Shown: one piece after another, positions 12,029 to 22,600 of the stretch
Position numbering within the stretch: the stretch's first letter is position 1
How the letters are laid out: every line of letters starts with the position of its first letter
NCBI GenBank assembly: GCA_947396885.1
Contig: OX377202.1
Span: 26,387,934 to 26,451,933 of the forward strand
Origin: Heligmosomoides polygyrus polygyrus
Taxonomy: Eukaryota > Nematoda > Chromadorea > Rhabditida > Heligmosomidae
Length of the DNA stretch: 64,000 nucleotides
Reading direction: 5' to 3'
Program-made: the position numbers and the translations under genes
Notes under the pieces: model-generated
Told to the model about the DNA's origin: nothing
Database searches by the model: none
What the model saw: only the letters and a program-made list of their open reading frames with translations

Positions 12029-13204
12029 TCGCGTCTTTTTGTTTAGACTTTTAAGACTGAAATTTGGAGGCATCTGGTCGTAATGATCCCCCATCTACAT
12101 TCATTCATTGCTGCACTTCTATGCCTGTGAGACCGAACAAAAGAAAAATAGTGACATCGAAGAGTAATGTCTAGCTTTAAATATCTAACAATAACAAAAC
12201 TGTGAGCATTTTGAATAACACAGTGAACTGCAGCTTGGTAAGTGAAAATTTGTCAGCTATTCAGAAGACCCTGGGCAAATAACTAAGAAACATCGCACTC
12301 AAAAAAAACGAATGTATAGTGGAGCATAATGTTATGTTTCTTTCAATTAAGGTTGACTTAACTTCACTTAATAAATAAACTTGTCATCGGTATCAAAACT
12401 ACAGACGTTAGCATTTAGTAAATCTATGGTTTGAGTTCCATTGAGCATGGAAGTCATTTTCGAGCAACCTTGACGAGTGGAAATCACCTAGGAATCCGGT
12501 AGCATTACCGGTCGTACCAAGGCGAGCACTTGCTGCATTGCGCTGCCTCTCGATGATGCGCACATCCAAACTGAAGTGTAACCAACCGCACCTGGGATGT
12601 ATCTATATACGTAGATAGAACAGAAGTACATTAATAGACAAAAAGACTTAACGAAGTAAGTGAAGAAGAAAATAGCACATCTTCCTTGGTCTTTATTTGC
12701 GCACTCCTAGCAGGGTGGTTAGGACTATGAAAACACAACAGTTTCACGAAGGGATGGATCTCTACACTGTTTTATTTCTTTCCAGGTCTTCTCTACAGAG
12801 GCGTTGCACAACTGCAAAATCTGAGGATGACATGAATTGACAGCTAGGGACAAGTTGTACTAGAACAGCTTTTTGTCAGAAGATCGAACTGAATTACGAA
12901 GATGTGGCGGAAGGAATATTGTAGTTTTTTAGAACTGCTTTTCAGGGGAAATACGTTAACCAGTCATCGACACGTGCTCCCGATAGCATGCACAAGTAGG
13001 GTTATCCATCAGAAGAACCAGACTTTCTTCAAAAGATCTTCTGTGAGGTAGACGCCTATAGCGAAGCCGGCTGCAGAAGAAAACGTATAGTTTTCACTCC
13101 ACCATAATTCGGGAGAAGACAGAGACCACTTGGCGTCGAGATGACCCAGCCCTGGGTCACACCACTGCTTGTACGTGATGGAGATTAAATAGAGGCCACC
13201 TGTT
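12029..13204 (+). repeat. Duplicated U6 3' flank, unit 1, with extra 590 bp
   Basis: Segments after U6 copy 1 recur after copy 2 in the same order: GAAATTTGGAGGCATCTGGT (12060 and 13420), the GCGCACTCCTAGC type (12700 and 13469) and CGACACGTGCTCCCGATAG (12969 and 13805). About 590 bases (12095-12682), carried only by unit 1, interrupt the match. No coding exon is seen. Confidence 0.65.
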
Positions 13205-13260
13205 GAGCACCTGCGACCACCCGTGAGAGATACGACCCGCAAGAGGGGCGCCTATAAATA
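13205..13260 (+). promoter_or_regulatory. U6 promoter, copy 2
   Basis: The same PSE-like block begins at 13205, and TATAAATA lies at 13253-13260, again 30 bases before the RNA start. Conservation over about 40 bases, with free drift outside it, marks the functional core. Confidence 0.75.
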
Positions 13261-13282
13261 GTGTTTGCCTTTCAACCATCTC

Positions 13283-13386
13283 GTGCATTCCTGGACATAT
13301 ACTAAAATTGGAACAATACAGAGAAGATTAGCATGGCCCCTGCGCAAGGATGACACGCAAATTCGTGAAGCGTTCCAAAATTTTTT
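13283..13386 (+). ncRNA. U6: U6 spliceosomal snRNA, copy 2 (5' stem variant)
   Basis: The body is identical to copy 1 through the ACAGAGA box, the internal stem-loop and AATTCGTGAAGCG, and ends in a T-run at 13381-13386. The 5' end reads GTGCATTCCTGGAC instead of GTTCATTCCTGAAC. This replaces a U-A pair of the capping stem with a G/G mismatch. The 3' end (GCGTTCCAAAA) is closer to the metazoan consensus than copy 1. It may be an expressed variant or an early pseudogene. The intact promoter and terminator favour expression. Confidence 0.88.
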
Positions 13387-14581
13387 GTGTCTTTTTGCGT
13401 CAGCCTCTTCTAGAGTGAAATTTGGAGGCATCTGGTCGTAACGGTCCTGTATCTTACTTGGTCATTATTCGCGCACTGCTAACGGGTCGCTAGGAGTGCG
13501 AACACACTATTTCACGATTGGAAGAATTTTTGCATTATGTTATCATTGCATATGCATTATTTTATGTCATTAGTGGGTTATGACGGAAAATCTTAGGTTT
13601 TAACCACACATACACTTCGACGCTACAAAGTCTGAAGATAGCATGAATTCACAGTTGAGAACAGAGAATGTTATTTTTGGCTGCAGCTTGAAACTTTGCC
13701 TAGGGAACTTTTGGGAAGAAATGTCGAACTGACAATGAGTTTCGAGGACATTGCTGGAACGTAACAGTTTATTAGAACTACAAGTAGCATGCTAAGCAGT
13801 CAACGACACGTGCTCCCGATAGTCATTTAAAAGTTGGGATTATTCACACCAGAAAGGTAGACGCCTAAAGCGAACTCTGACTCTGTACGGGTGACCCGTA
13901 AATGCTGCACCAAAAACATAGTGTAGTAGTATAAGTGTATTAGCCGGTAAGTATAGACACGGTATCAATGGACAAATTGGGTACAATTTAAGATACTATT
14001 TACTCATGAATTGTACAACACAGTGGGACAGTATCGTTGATAGATGGCCACTTCTGGCTTGCTAATTGCCTGCAGATCGTGTGTGCAGCTTTGCCGGCCG
14101 CGTGGCGGTACCTATTACGAAATTTTATTCCTTATTTCCTTAAAGGCCATATTAGGCTCTAGATCTACCCATGATGAATAAAGCAAGATTTACTCTCTAA
14201 AATGGTCAAAAAGTGAAGAGCGAAATTCAGAAGATGGAGAAATTTCATAGCTGCTCTTTTACACGTACAAAGTTGGGCAGATGGACGTGTCGGGAGGTTC
14301 AAGGACTTGGCAAAAATGGAGCATACTTTTCCACTAATTAATTGGAGGGTGAAGATTCTCGATTGTCGCAATGAAGATCATTTTTCCTCATTTAGACAGA
14401 CGCTCGAGACCTTTCGCTGGCAAGATAGCTGCGTTGCAGTTAAGAACAAAAACGGAATGCTCTCAGTGTTTGCAAGGCGAGAGAGGAAGGATACGCACTC
14501 CACCCATTGCGTCTGGTTCTCTTGATGAATAATCCTAACTTGTGCATAACTATCGGGAGCACGTGTCGTTGACTAGTTATC
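13387..14581. repeat. Duplicated U6 3' flank, unit 2, and an inverted third fragment
   Basis: 13420-13890 matches 12060-13080 of unit 1 without its 590-bp insert. Near 14520-14580 the same block appears reversed (CTATCGGGAGCACGTGTCG), a third partial copy cut at 14581 by the LINE that follows. 14230-14345 resembles another dispersed repeat also found at 57700-57770. No coding exon is seen. Confidence 0.55.
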
Positions 14582-15336
14582 ATGTCCATCCTACCATGGC
14601 TTTTGCCGATGATCTCAGAATGTATAACAGTGCCGCAGTCCCCGGAGGGGTGAATAAACTGCAGGAAGCGATCTTAACAGTGGCCAAGTGGACCCACACT
14701 TGGGATCTTCCGTTAGCGAATGATAATACGAAAGTGCTTCACTTAGGTAAGAACAACAATAAAATGCTTTATTTCAGCGAAGGCCTTCAGCTATCGCAGG
14801 TTTCGGAAGTTAATGACCTCGGCTTCCTTATCACTGAAAAATTGGATTTCGATAAGCACTGCAATGAAGTTGCGGCGAACTCGCAGGGTATGCACTCTGT
14901 TTAAGTGCTTGGCTATTAAAGACGAACATACCTTTCTCAAAGCCTTCAAAATTTGCGTCCGTCCCATTCTCGAGTATGGCACTCCTGTTTTTAGTCCAAA
15001 TAAAATCAAAAATTATTAACGTTTTAGAAAAGATCCAGAACAGCTTCACTAAAAAAACTATTCTTCAGTTCAAGGCATATAAACTGCAGTTCTATTCCGA
15101 ACCATCAGCCTTTTCTAAGCTTGAGAGTGGCGTATCTGCCTCCTCGCAGTCATCTGGTATGATCAGAAGTATGGCAAAACGCATTCTGCTGAAGTACTAC
15201 ATAGTTCTAGCTAAGGTGTATTAGAGTGGTTTGTTGTTATGTTTGTTGGTTTCCTTCATAGTTTTGTTTTGTGCTTGTTCGTGGTATTCTCTGACTGTGT
15301 CCTATATGCACCTATAAATAAATAAGTGACTAAATA
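14582..15336 (+). mobile_element. CR1-like LINE, 5'-truncated, broken RT
   Basis: The frame at 14542-14904 carries MAFADDLRMY, the reverse-transcriptase catalytic Asp pair, and KWTHTWDLPLANDNTKVLHLG. The next frame continues with KICVRPILEYGTPVFSP (14813-15019). These are the classic palm and thumb blocks of CR1/Jockey-group LINEs. A frameshift near 14890 separates them. The tail CCTATAAATAAATAAGTGAC ends the element near 15336. No endonuclease region is present, so this is a 5'-truncated insertion, here within a copy of the U6 flank repeat. Confidence 0.75.
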
Positions 15337-15944
15337 TATCATAATGTGCGGAATCTGCAGTTAGGTTTGGAACCTCTATTCACACTATGGGACAAATTCG
15401 AAATTTTACGGTTTACAAAGCGCAGCACGATCTAGCCCATCTGCGTATAAGTAGATTTTTCGTGACGTGTGATGCCATAACGAGAGGTGCCGCTGTAAAG
15501 CTTCGGGTTCCTCGGGCCGGGAGCTCGGTCTGTTTGTCTGTTGAGCCGGCGCGGAACACGCGAAGTTAGGTGAACGCTGTGCCATTCCTACAAGCAACGC
15601 GGCTTTTATAAGATTTTTAAAGAATTACGTCTGAATTATCCTCAGTAAATCTTAGGTACTAAATTTTGTTCTTTCTCTGCTTTCCATAGCGGTTTTTGAT
15701 AGACCCTTCATATCGCTTTGCGCAAAGTTGTGTTCCTTATCTTTCTTCAGTCTTCTATTTTTCACTTTTGTTGATTTTTTTATTTGTTCTGTTCTTTATC
15801 TAATTGATTTTGCTGATACATGTTTTCTCCGGTGCCAAGGTGAGCGTGATCACGCTGTACCGCTTTACATGTGCCTGTACTACATGTCTTAATGTAATAA
15901 AATGAAAAAGGAGCCTGTAGCATTTACACGATGCCCGTATTTGA
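15337..15944. other. No recognised gene
   Basis: Only short shadow frames are present. No domain, repeat boundary or splice structure is recognised. Confidence 0.4.
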
Positions 15945-16262
15945 TCAGTGCTTCTGCTTCATGCACTTTGTGCCTGTGTATCACTGGTGTTGGATGTTTA
16001 TACACCATTATATCGAAGAGCTTTTTCATTGTCTTGTGGTTAAAAAGCCAGTAATAAACAAGTCGCAAGAAAGTTACTCTCCACCGCATGCAGCTGGAAA
16101 ATTGAGCAAAAAACCGCTGAAAATGGTATAGACGTCAGAATCCGTCAAATCTCAACCAATCAGTTGAAATGCAAAATTACGGAAACGCAGGAGTAGTGAA
16201 ACACCGACCCCTCTCGCGCAAAGCAACTTCACTATCCACTGCGCCTCGAGCTACTTGCCGGT
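15945..16262 (+). repeat. Dispersed repeat (shared with 57385-57640 and 48680-48860)
   Basis: Blocks such as CTCAACCAATCAGTTGAAAT, GGTATAGACGTCAGAA and CACTGCGCCTCGAGC recur in the same order at 57480-57640. Part recurs on the minus strand at 48680-48860. No coding capacity or terminal repeats are clear. It is an unclassified interspersed repeat. Confidence 0.6.
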
Positions 16263-16305
16263 AGTGGCAACCCGGAATGTGCAAAATGAACTCACACGGC
16301 TTATA

Positions 16306-17197
16306 CCAGGCTGTCCAATAATTCTTCTCCGAAAATTTCACCACTTTTAATTTTTTTCAACTTTATTGAAAAACAAGTCTAATCAACAATATAATCACCA
16401 CAGTTATCCACAACAGTAGCCCATCGATTGGGCAGGTTGCCGATGCCCATAGCCCAGAACTCCGGGGGCTGCGACTCGAAGAAGTCCGTGATGTCGGATT
16501 TGAGGTTGTCGTAGTTGGTGAATTTTCTTCCGGCCAAATGGTGCTTCAGCGGGCGGAACAAGTGGTAGTCGGAGGGGCGAGGTCCGGGGAATACGGCGGA
16601 TGGGCATCTGTCTCCCAGCCGAGCGTCGCCAACTTCTGCTGGGTCTTCTTCGCCACGTGGGGGCGCGCGTTGTCGTGCAGCAGGTGGACCGAGGCCTGTC
16701 GGGGACGCTTTTCTCGGACGGCGGCGGATAGTTTCTCAAGCTGATCGGTGTAGATGGAGGCGGTGACCGTCCTGCCTTGCGGGAGCAGCTCGAAGTACAG
16801 CATGCCCTTGGCGTCCCACCAGCAGCAGAGCACGATCTTCAGCGGGTGTTCCCTGTACTCGAGGCTCGTGTCGCCGCTCTCGAAACGATTGAACCAGCGC
16901 CTGACTGTGCGTTGGGACACTGCATCCTCCTTGCACGCTCTGCAGATGTTGGCGATCGCGGTGCCCGTGTCGTTGCCCAGCAGCCACTCGTAGTACACGA
17001 ACGTACGAATTCGACCTTGGTCCATTTTAGCTTGTACTGGTAGCTACATAGACGCGACGACTGCGCCTTATATACCCCTAGCGTGGAACTCTGGAGAACC
17101 TTCTAGAAGGTTTTTACACTTGCCTGATGTTATAACACTTCTAAGGAAAATTATGGAATTTTGAAAATTTTCGGACAGGAATTATTGGACAGCCTGG
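16306..17197 (-). mobile_element. mariner DD34D, internally deleted
   Basis: The terminal repeats are CCAGGCTGTCCAATAATTC at 16306 and its inverse ending at 17197, with TA at 16304-16305 and 17198-17199. The minus-strand transposase starts at 17025 (MDQGRIRTF). It keeps the first helix-turn-helix region, then jumps directly to a KIVLCCWWDAKGM block. This deletes the second DNA-binding motif and the first catalytic Asp. HDNARPHVA (second Asp) remains. A one-base loss after SPDLAP shifts the frame so the third Asp and C-terminus are in another frame (16561-16379). At 892 bp against the usual 1.3 kb it cannot move itself. GC is clearly above its flanks. Confidence 0.88.
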
Positions 17198-18119
17198 TAG
17201 CAACATCGATACACTCTGTGATGGAAAGCCGGGTCATTTTGCACATTCTTGGTTTTCGTATTGCGTTCTTGGCTTTACGTCAAAAATGGCAGCGCGGAGG
17301 AAGCGTTTGGTAGGGTGGTGTACAAATTTAAAAATATCGAGCCGTCTTCAGATCTTTGAAAGCGACGAAACGGTCGAAACGTCAGAAAAAACCTTAAATA
17401 AATATTCCACCTACCAACCTCGTTGACACAGAAGAAATAACGAAAGTGAACATCAATGCCGAGGTTTCATGATGAGAAGGCGTGGAGACTCAACATCAAA
17501 TAGTTCCGATTGAGGTTGTGGGTGGACTGTAGATGATTCACAACTCATGGTTTGTTGTTTGACTCCTCACTTTCCTTTCATGTCGTTTGATCCGAGAGAC
17601 TTCTTTCTTAAGGGGTATGCACTACCTAGGCGCTCTTTGATCCAGCACTCTTGCTTCTTTTTCTTCTTGCTTAGTTTTATCTTTAGCATATTTCACTTAA
17701 GTGGCGCGGCAGATTTACACAAGAGTGCGTGGACCACAATGCACTAATTGAATAAACGGGGCGATTTCTATCAAAACCTGTGCTCTTCCATGCGTTTTAA
17801 ACCCAACATGTTGTTGTAAGTATGAATTCGTTGACCAATACAGTGTATACACTTTTGGGGTATCACACTCACTATCGGATAGAGGGGTAGCCTTCACCTG
17901 GCAGCCAACAGTTCTGTGGGTTAGTATTCTGATTCTGAGCCTTGCTTCCAGGCCAAAAAGAATCGAATTTTGTTGCCATATCAGGGCGCTGATGCACCAC
18001 GTCTTAAAAGCAACTGCAAAGAAAGCAATACATGGCTGCTTCTTTTCTTCTGGCTTCTGAGGAGGTGAATAGGGCAGAATAATCTACGTTCACTAATAAG
18101 CCAAAAGCCACATTTTCCG
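17198..18119. other. Mostly unassigned; Penelope-like 3' tail near 17340-17410
   Basis: GAAACGGTCGAAACGTCAG followed by AATAAA near 17370-17405 resembles the 3' tails at 44520 and 51870. No coding region is preserved. The rest shows nothing recognisable. Confidence 0.4.
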
Positions 18120-18225
18120 ATCCGCGCCAAAAAAGCGAAACATGGAGCGGAAGGTCTCAAAGTACCCGGAAACCGGAGCTCGGAAACGGAAGTGTCGCAC
18201 ATTCCTGATCGTCATGCCCGCGTGA
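18120..18225 (+). repeat. Copy of the CGGAA-rhythm repeat from 7300-7430
   Basis: The order CGCCAAAAAAGCG, ACATGGAGCGGAAGG, CCGGAAACCGGA, CGGAAACGGAAGTG, CACATTCCTG matches the segment beside the inner right arm at 7310-7430. It is a solo fragment with no clear end. Confidence 0.55.
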
Positions 18226-18579
18226 TTCCGTCGTGAAAGTTTGCCCAGAGTAGGGTTGCCGAACGACGATCGAGTAAGCAGGCTTTAATTCGGCCCGAAT
18301 GGAGGAGGAAAACACAACAATGGACAAACTAAAGGCGGTTCGCATTTTGACGCATACTATAGTATACCGCACCCACTTCATTGTCCTTCTCTGTACGACC
18401 AAGTACAACGTCCCTGAGTTCACATCTCGATCGCCTAGCCAGCTTTAGCCATTCGGATATAGCCTGAGGCATAACAGAAATCCTGAGTTCAAGAGCGACA
18501 AATTCACCAGGTGATCTCTGCCTCTTAAGAGCGACGCCGCAACCGCTATTAATCAACAGATTGTGACGGAAACTCACTA
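18226..18579. other. No recognised gene
   Basis: The minus-strand frames here show no domain or splice structure. Confidence 0.35.
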
Positions 18580-19277
18580 CAGGGTGCGTCAAAAGTTCTT
18601 GGACTCTTTTGTTTTAGGCTCATAACATGGGATGATGCGCATCGCTCAACCAAACTTTTATGTGGTACTGTTGCCCTACTCCTACCATCTCATATACCAA
18701 TTTCTCGTGTCTGAATGTTCTTTTGTTCAAGATGGGTGATGCAAAGATGAAAAAAAAACTAGCTATGAAACTACCTAAAGGGCATCCTGAAGAAAGACAT
18801 TCTTCCCTGGGAATCTGTGGCTTAAAAAGAAAGCAACTGGACTTATCATCAAGATTCTGCGCCCACTCATAAGGCTAAGGTGGTACAGAAGTTTTGCGCT
18901 GAACAACTTTCCGGATTTCATCTCAGGCGAAGAGTGACCCCGCTCAGCCCGGACCTCAGCCCGATGGACTACACAATCTGGTCCATATTGAAGAGTAAGG
19001 CATGTGCAACATCTCACAAGAACAGTGCATCACTTCAAAGAGCCCTGAAGAAAGCCTGGGGAGAGATTGATGAAGACCCCCTGTGTACCGCCGTAGACGC
19101 GTTCCCCGAACGATTGAAGGCGTGTATTCGTGCTAGAGGAGGCCATTTCGAAAGCTTACCGCTTCTTTATATTTGCCTGGTCAATAGTGATAAATTTTAT
19201 GAATATCATCTGATTTGATTTAAAACAGCCGTTTGGGCGGTCAATTACATGTGTCCAAGAACTTTTGATGCACCCTG
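18580..19277 (+). mobile_element. Tc1/mariner element, DD37D (maT-like), internally deleted
   Basis: The inverted ends are CAGGGTGCGTCAAAAGTTCT at 18580 and the inverse of CAGGGTGCATCAAAAGTTCT ending 19277. TA precedes the left end; the right flank is TG, a decayed duplication. The coding remnant reads QDSAPTHKAKVV (near 18850, second catalytic Asp) then SPDLSPMDYTIWSIL (third Asp), with 37 residues between the Asps. It ends RLKACIRARGGHFES (to about 19160). DD37D spacing is known for the maT clade. The N-terminal DNA-binding half and the first Asp are missing. The 698-bp length confirms internal loss. Confidence 0.82.
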
Positions 19278-19519
19278 TGCACCATGCACTCCACACTGTG
19301 TATACCAGTGACTACATATGTGTGTGGCTTTAAGCATTGTGTACACAGTGCACGTTTGATAGCTCGCTTGTTGTTAAAAGATTTATATACACACATTGGA
19401 TCAGCTCAATTACAATTAGATCATGACTCTTTCGAAAGCTATACCGACGGATGTCCTAAATACACAAGCAGGCACATCGAGTATGAGATCAGGCAACTGA
19501 AGAGCTTACTACACTGATT

Positions 19520-19681
19520 CTAGGTTGTTAAAAACTCCGGGCAATCTATCATGTCCTTCATCTCCATGTTCTTCTTGTTGCTGCACAAGCTATATGGACA
19601 CTGATAGAACATCTTCTTCATTGCTTTACTGCTCTCAATGTATTCTCGTAGCGTAGCCCGATCGTAGACATGACCGCAATC
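19520..19681 (-). CDS. NSE2: NSE2-like gene, terminal SP-RING exon
   Basis: Acceptor AAATTGCAG precedes GATTGCGGTCATGTC (DCGHVYDRATLREYIES). The exon continues to CPYSLCSNKKNMEMKD and stops at TAG 19522-19520. CGH plus C-x4-C matches the single-zinc SP-RING of NSE2. The 53 residues are free of stops and the phase fits the previous exon. Confidence 0.75.
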   Translation of the reverse strand, partial: DCGHVYDRATLREYIESSKAMKKMFYQCPYSLCSNKKNMEMKDMIDCPEFLTT

Positions 19682-22600
19682 CTGCAATTTACCACATTTA
19701 CTAAGAAATAACGTTAAATAATTCAAGGACGACGTTCAATTTTCAACTCTTTCTCCGGAGTGGCAGTTTTTGAGGGCGGTATTCAAATAGAGGGTTTTCA
19801 AAAACCAGTCGGAATCTTGGGTGATCCGTTATATTGGTTATATGTTAAACATGGAACGGAGATTATGAATGAAACTGAACGAACTGGAAATGGAACCATA
19901 TACCGCTGCAGCTGCTACCTTAGCTATGAATGCCCCCCCCCCCCCCTTCCTGGGGAACCTCCTTCATGTAACCATAGATTTCAGCTACAAGGCGCTGAAG
20001 GAAATCGCGCCTATTCGGAGTTGGACCGTCTAACTTGAAACAGAGGATATTGACCTCGCCTTGCAGATATTCGCCAGTGATCCCCACGCCTCTCGGGAGA
20101 TGTACAGCCCTTCTTGCTATGCGTAAAACTTAGACGCGGATACGATGTCCAATCGATGGCGGTAGCCTGGACCGCTTGGTGCGCTGTCCAGAACTATACA
20201 ATCAACTGGACCTAGAGCTTTTGATCCGCTGCTTGACCGTTTCGCTGACGCGACATCGTTCAGAAAGGCGGCAAGAAGTTAGCTGACGAACAGCGAAATG
20301 CCGATGTTCCTCTGTAGACGTCCGAAAGTCAGGCCGTCGATTAATACGTTGACGACTGCGCGATTTTTGCGTTTCTGGTGCGGGGAACCCGTCGATTTTT
20401 TGTAACGTCGAGAGCGCTACTACTCTTGGGGTCTCTCCCTACCTGTCGAGGAGCTCAATAAATGAGTAACTGCAAATTGTCTCCGTGGACCCGCTTTTTT
20501 ACAACGATGTCTAAAGATGAATACACAACATAAAAAATTCCTACGAAAGACTTCAATTCAACAAGGAAAATAAATCACAAGACTGCGCCACGACTCCGTG
20601 TTACACGGTGTTCAACGCCTTAAGAAGGAGCGATCGTCCCAGTACACGTGAAGCACCCCTACGAGCGTACTGACACTCCTCTTTGAAGGAGTAATCAATA
20701 TATCTATCAATATCTATCAATGGAGTAACTCGTACATCTATGGCCCTCCGTGACATCGGGGAAGGTTGCGAGGTGCTGCCATAGCTAGCATTGTGCTAAG
20801 ATGGGAAATTCCCGATTGTTAAAACGAAGTACATATGGAAATAGATGTCGATCAGTACTAAAGGGTGAAGAAGGGGGAGGGGGGGGGGGGGTATCGGAAC
20901 CACTTGTGTATATGGTCCTATGCTAGGGACTGGTAAAGAGAAGATACTCCGGGGTGGGTACAATTTTGACAAGCGTAAGCAAAATATATGCGCCACATTC
21001 CGAAGGAGATACGGACTCAAAACGAACGTGGTTCCGGTATTTCTCATTTAGATCCCCGCAGTTTACTATAGGTGGCGATAAATTCAGGGTTTTCGGTTAC
21101 CTCACACTTGTTACCTTGGTACGCAATGTAGTAAACAGATAACGTTCAACACCAACCTTGCTCCTGATCGGGTCCTTTATTAGTCCACCACCCAAGGGAT
21201 CCCGATGGCTTTTCACGACCTCCAGCACACGCATTTCTTCACCTCCGTCACTATTTTCTTGAACTTCTTCTTGTGGCCCTTCTGATTCTAAAAAACGATG
21301 AATTAGAGCTAAGAAACGCAGAAAGGTGCTACTCAGTTGTCGCAGCACGAACGAGAATTCATACAAGGTGAGACAATACCGCACACCTGGAAAACACCCA
21401 GAAACGGAAGCTAGACTAACCAAAAACGCACATTCAGTTATAAAAGTTTAGAGAAATCTAAATATGATACGAGATAAATAATAATAAACAGTGATATGAG
21501 AAAACAATACTAAATATTAAATAATAACACTAATGCTAATGGATACCATTTTCTCGTCATACTGGACACTTTTGAAATCAAACTCGACACTCTTCTAAGC
21601 AAACAGACGCTTTTGAAATCAGACTGAACATCTTTGAAAATAAATCGAGACGGTTATAGTAATTTCTTGTTTAAAAAATCTAATTTGAGAATTTCTTAAT
21701 GCGCCTGCCCAATAAGTAAAGACAGACACGGTTTGAAATTTCATTAAATGTTTTTTAAAACGAAAAGAAGTGTGTTCAGCGAAGAGATTGCGCCATGCAC
21801 TCGATGAGGACGTCCTAATTTTTAGTTGATTGATAGGAAAAAATCATTTTGCGTGGAGTAACACAAATATGGGCGCGTATAGCGCAGCCGGAGGAGGCGC
21901 CGGCTGTCGCATGCATCCGATACCAGGTTCCTGGTTCGGATTCCCCGCCAAGGCCAACCAAGCCTTCCCTCTCTCCGGGGTCGGTGAATTGTACCAGATT
22001 TGTCTGGTAAGGATAAAGCGCTGACTTGTTCATCGGCTGGCCACCGCAAGTCATTGTATGGCCAAATACGCATTCATGTCGCCTCCACGACATCCCGTAG
22101 AAGTAGAATGCGCTGGCACATCCCAGAAGGAATTGAAAAATGCCGTCCTTTATCCTTTATAACACAAATATAAGCTTTACAACAAATAAGGCTACAAAAC
22201 ACATATATCCCCGTACCGCTGTAAGCAGCATTTATACTATGAATCAAATAAAAATTTTGACCATCTAGTTGAGTGTGGCGCGATCTCTTCTTTTGATACA
22301 TTTAATGAGCGTTACCGCACTGAATTTTAAAACGCATTCTAACCCATTATTTTTCCTTGAAAACGAAATGTTTCACAAAATTTCAAATAGTACGTTAATT
22401 GATTTTGCAAGCGAACTGAAAAACTTGAAAGAAAGTCATACTAAATATTCTTGACGTCTTGGAGAGTGTCGATTTTAATCTGGAAGGGGCACGTTTTGAT
22501 TTGGAAAATGATCAGTTTAATTTCAAAAGCGTTAAGCTTGCTCAGAAGGGTGATCAATTTCACGTGAAAGTGGTATATTCTAACGCAAAAGGACTCAAGT

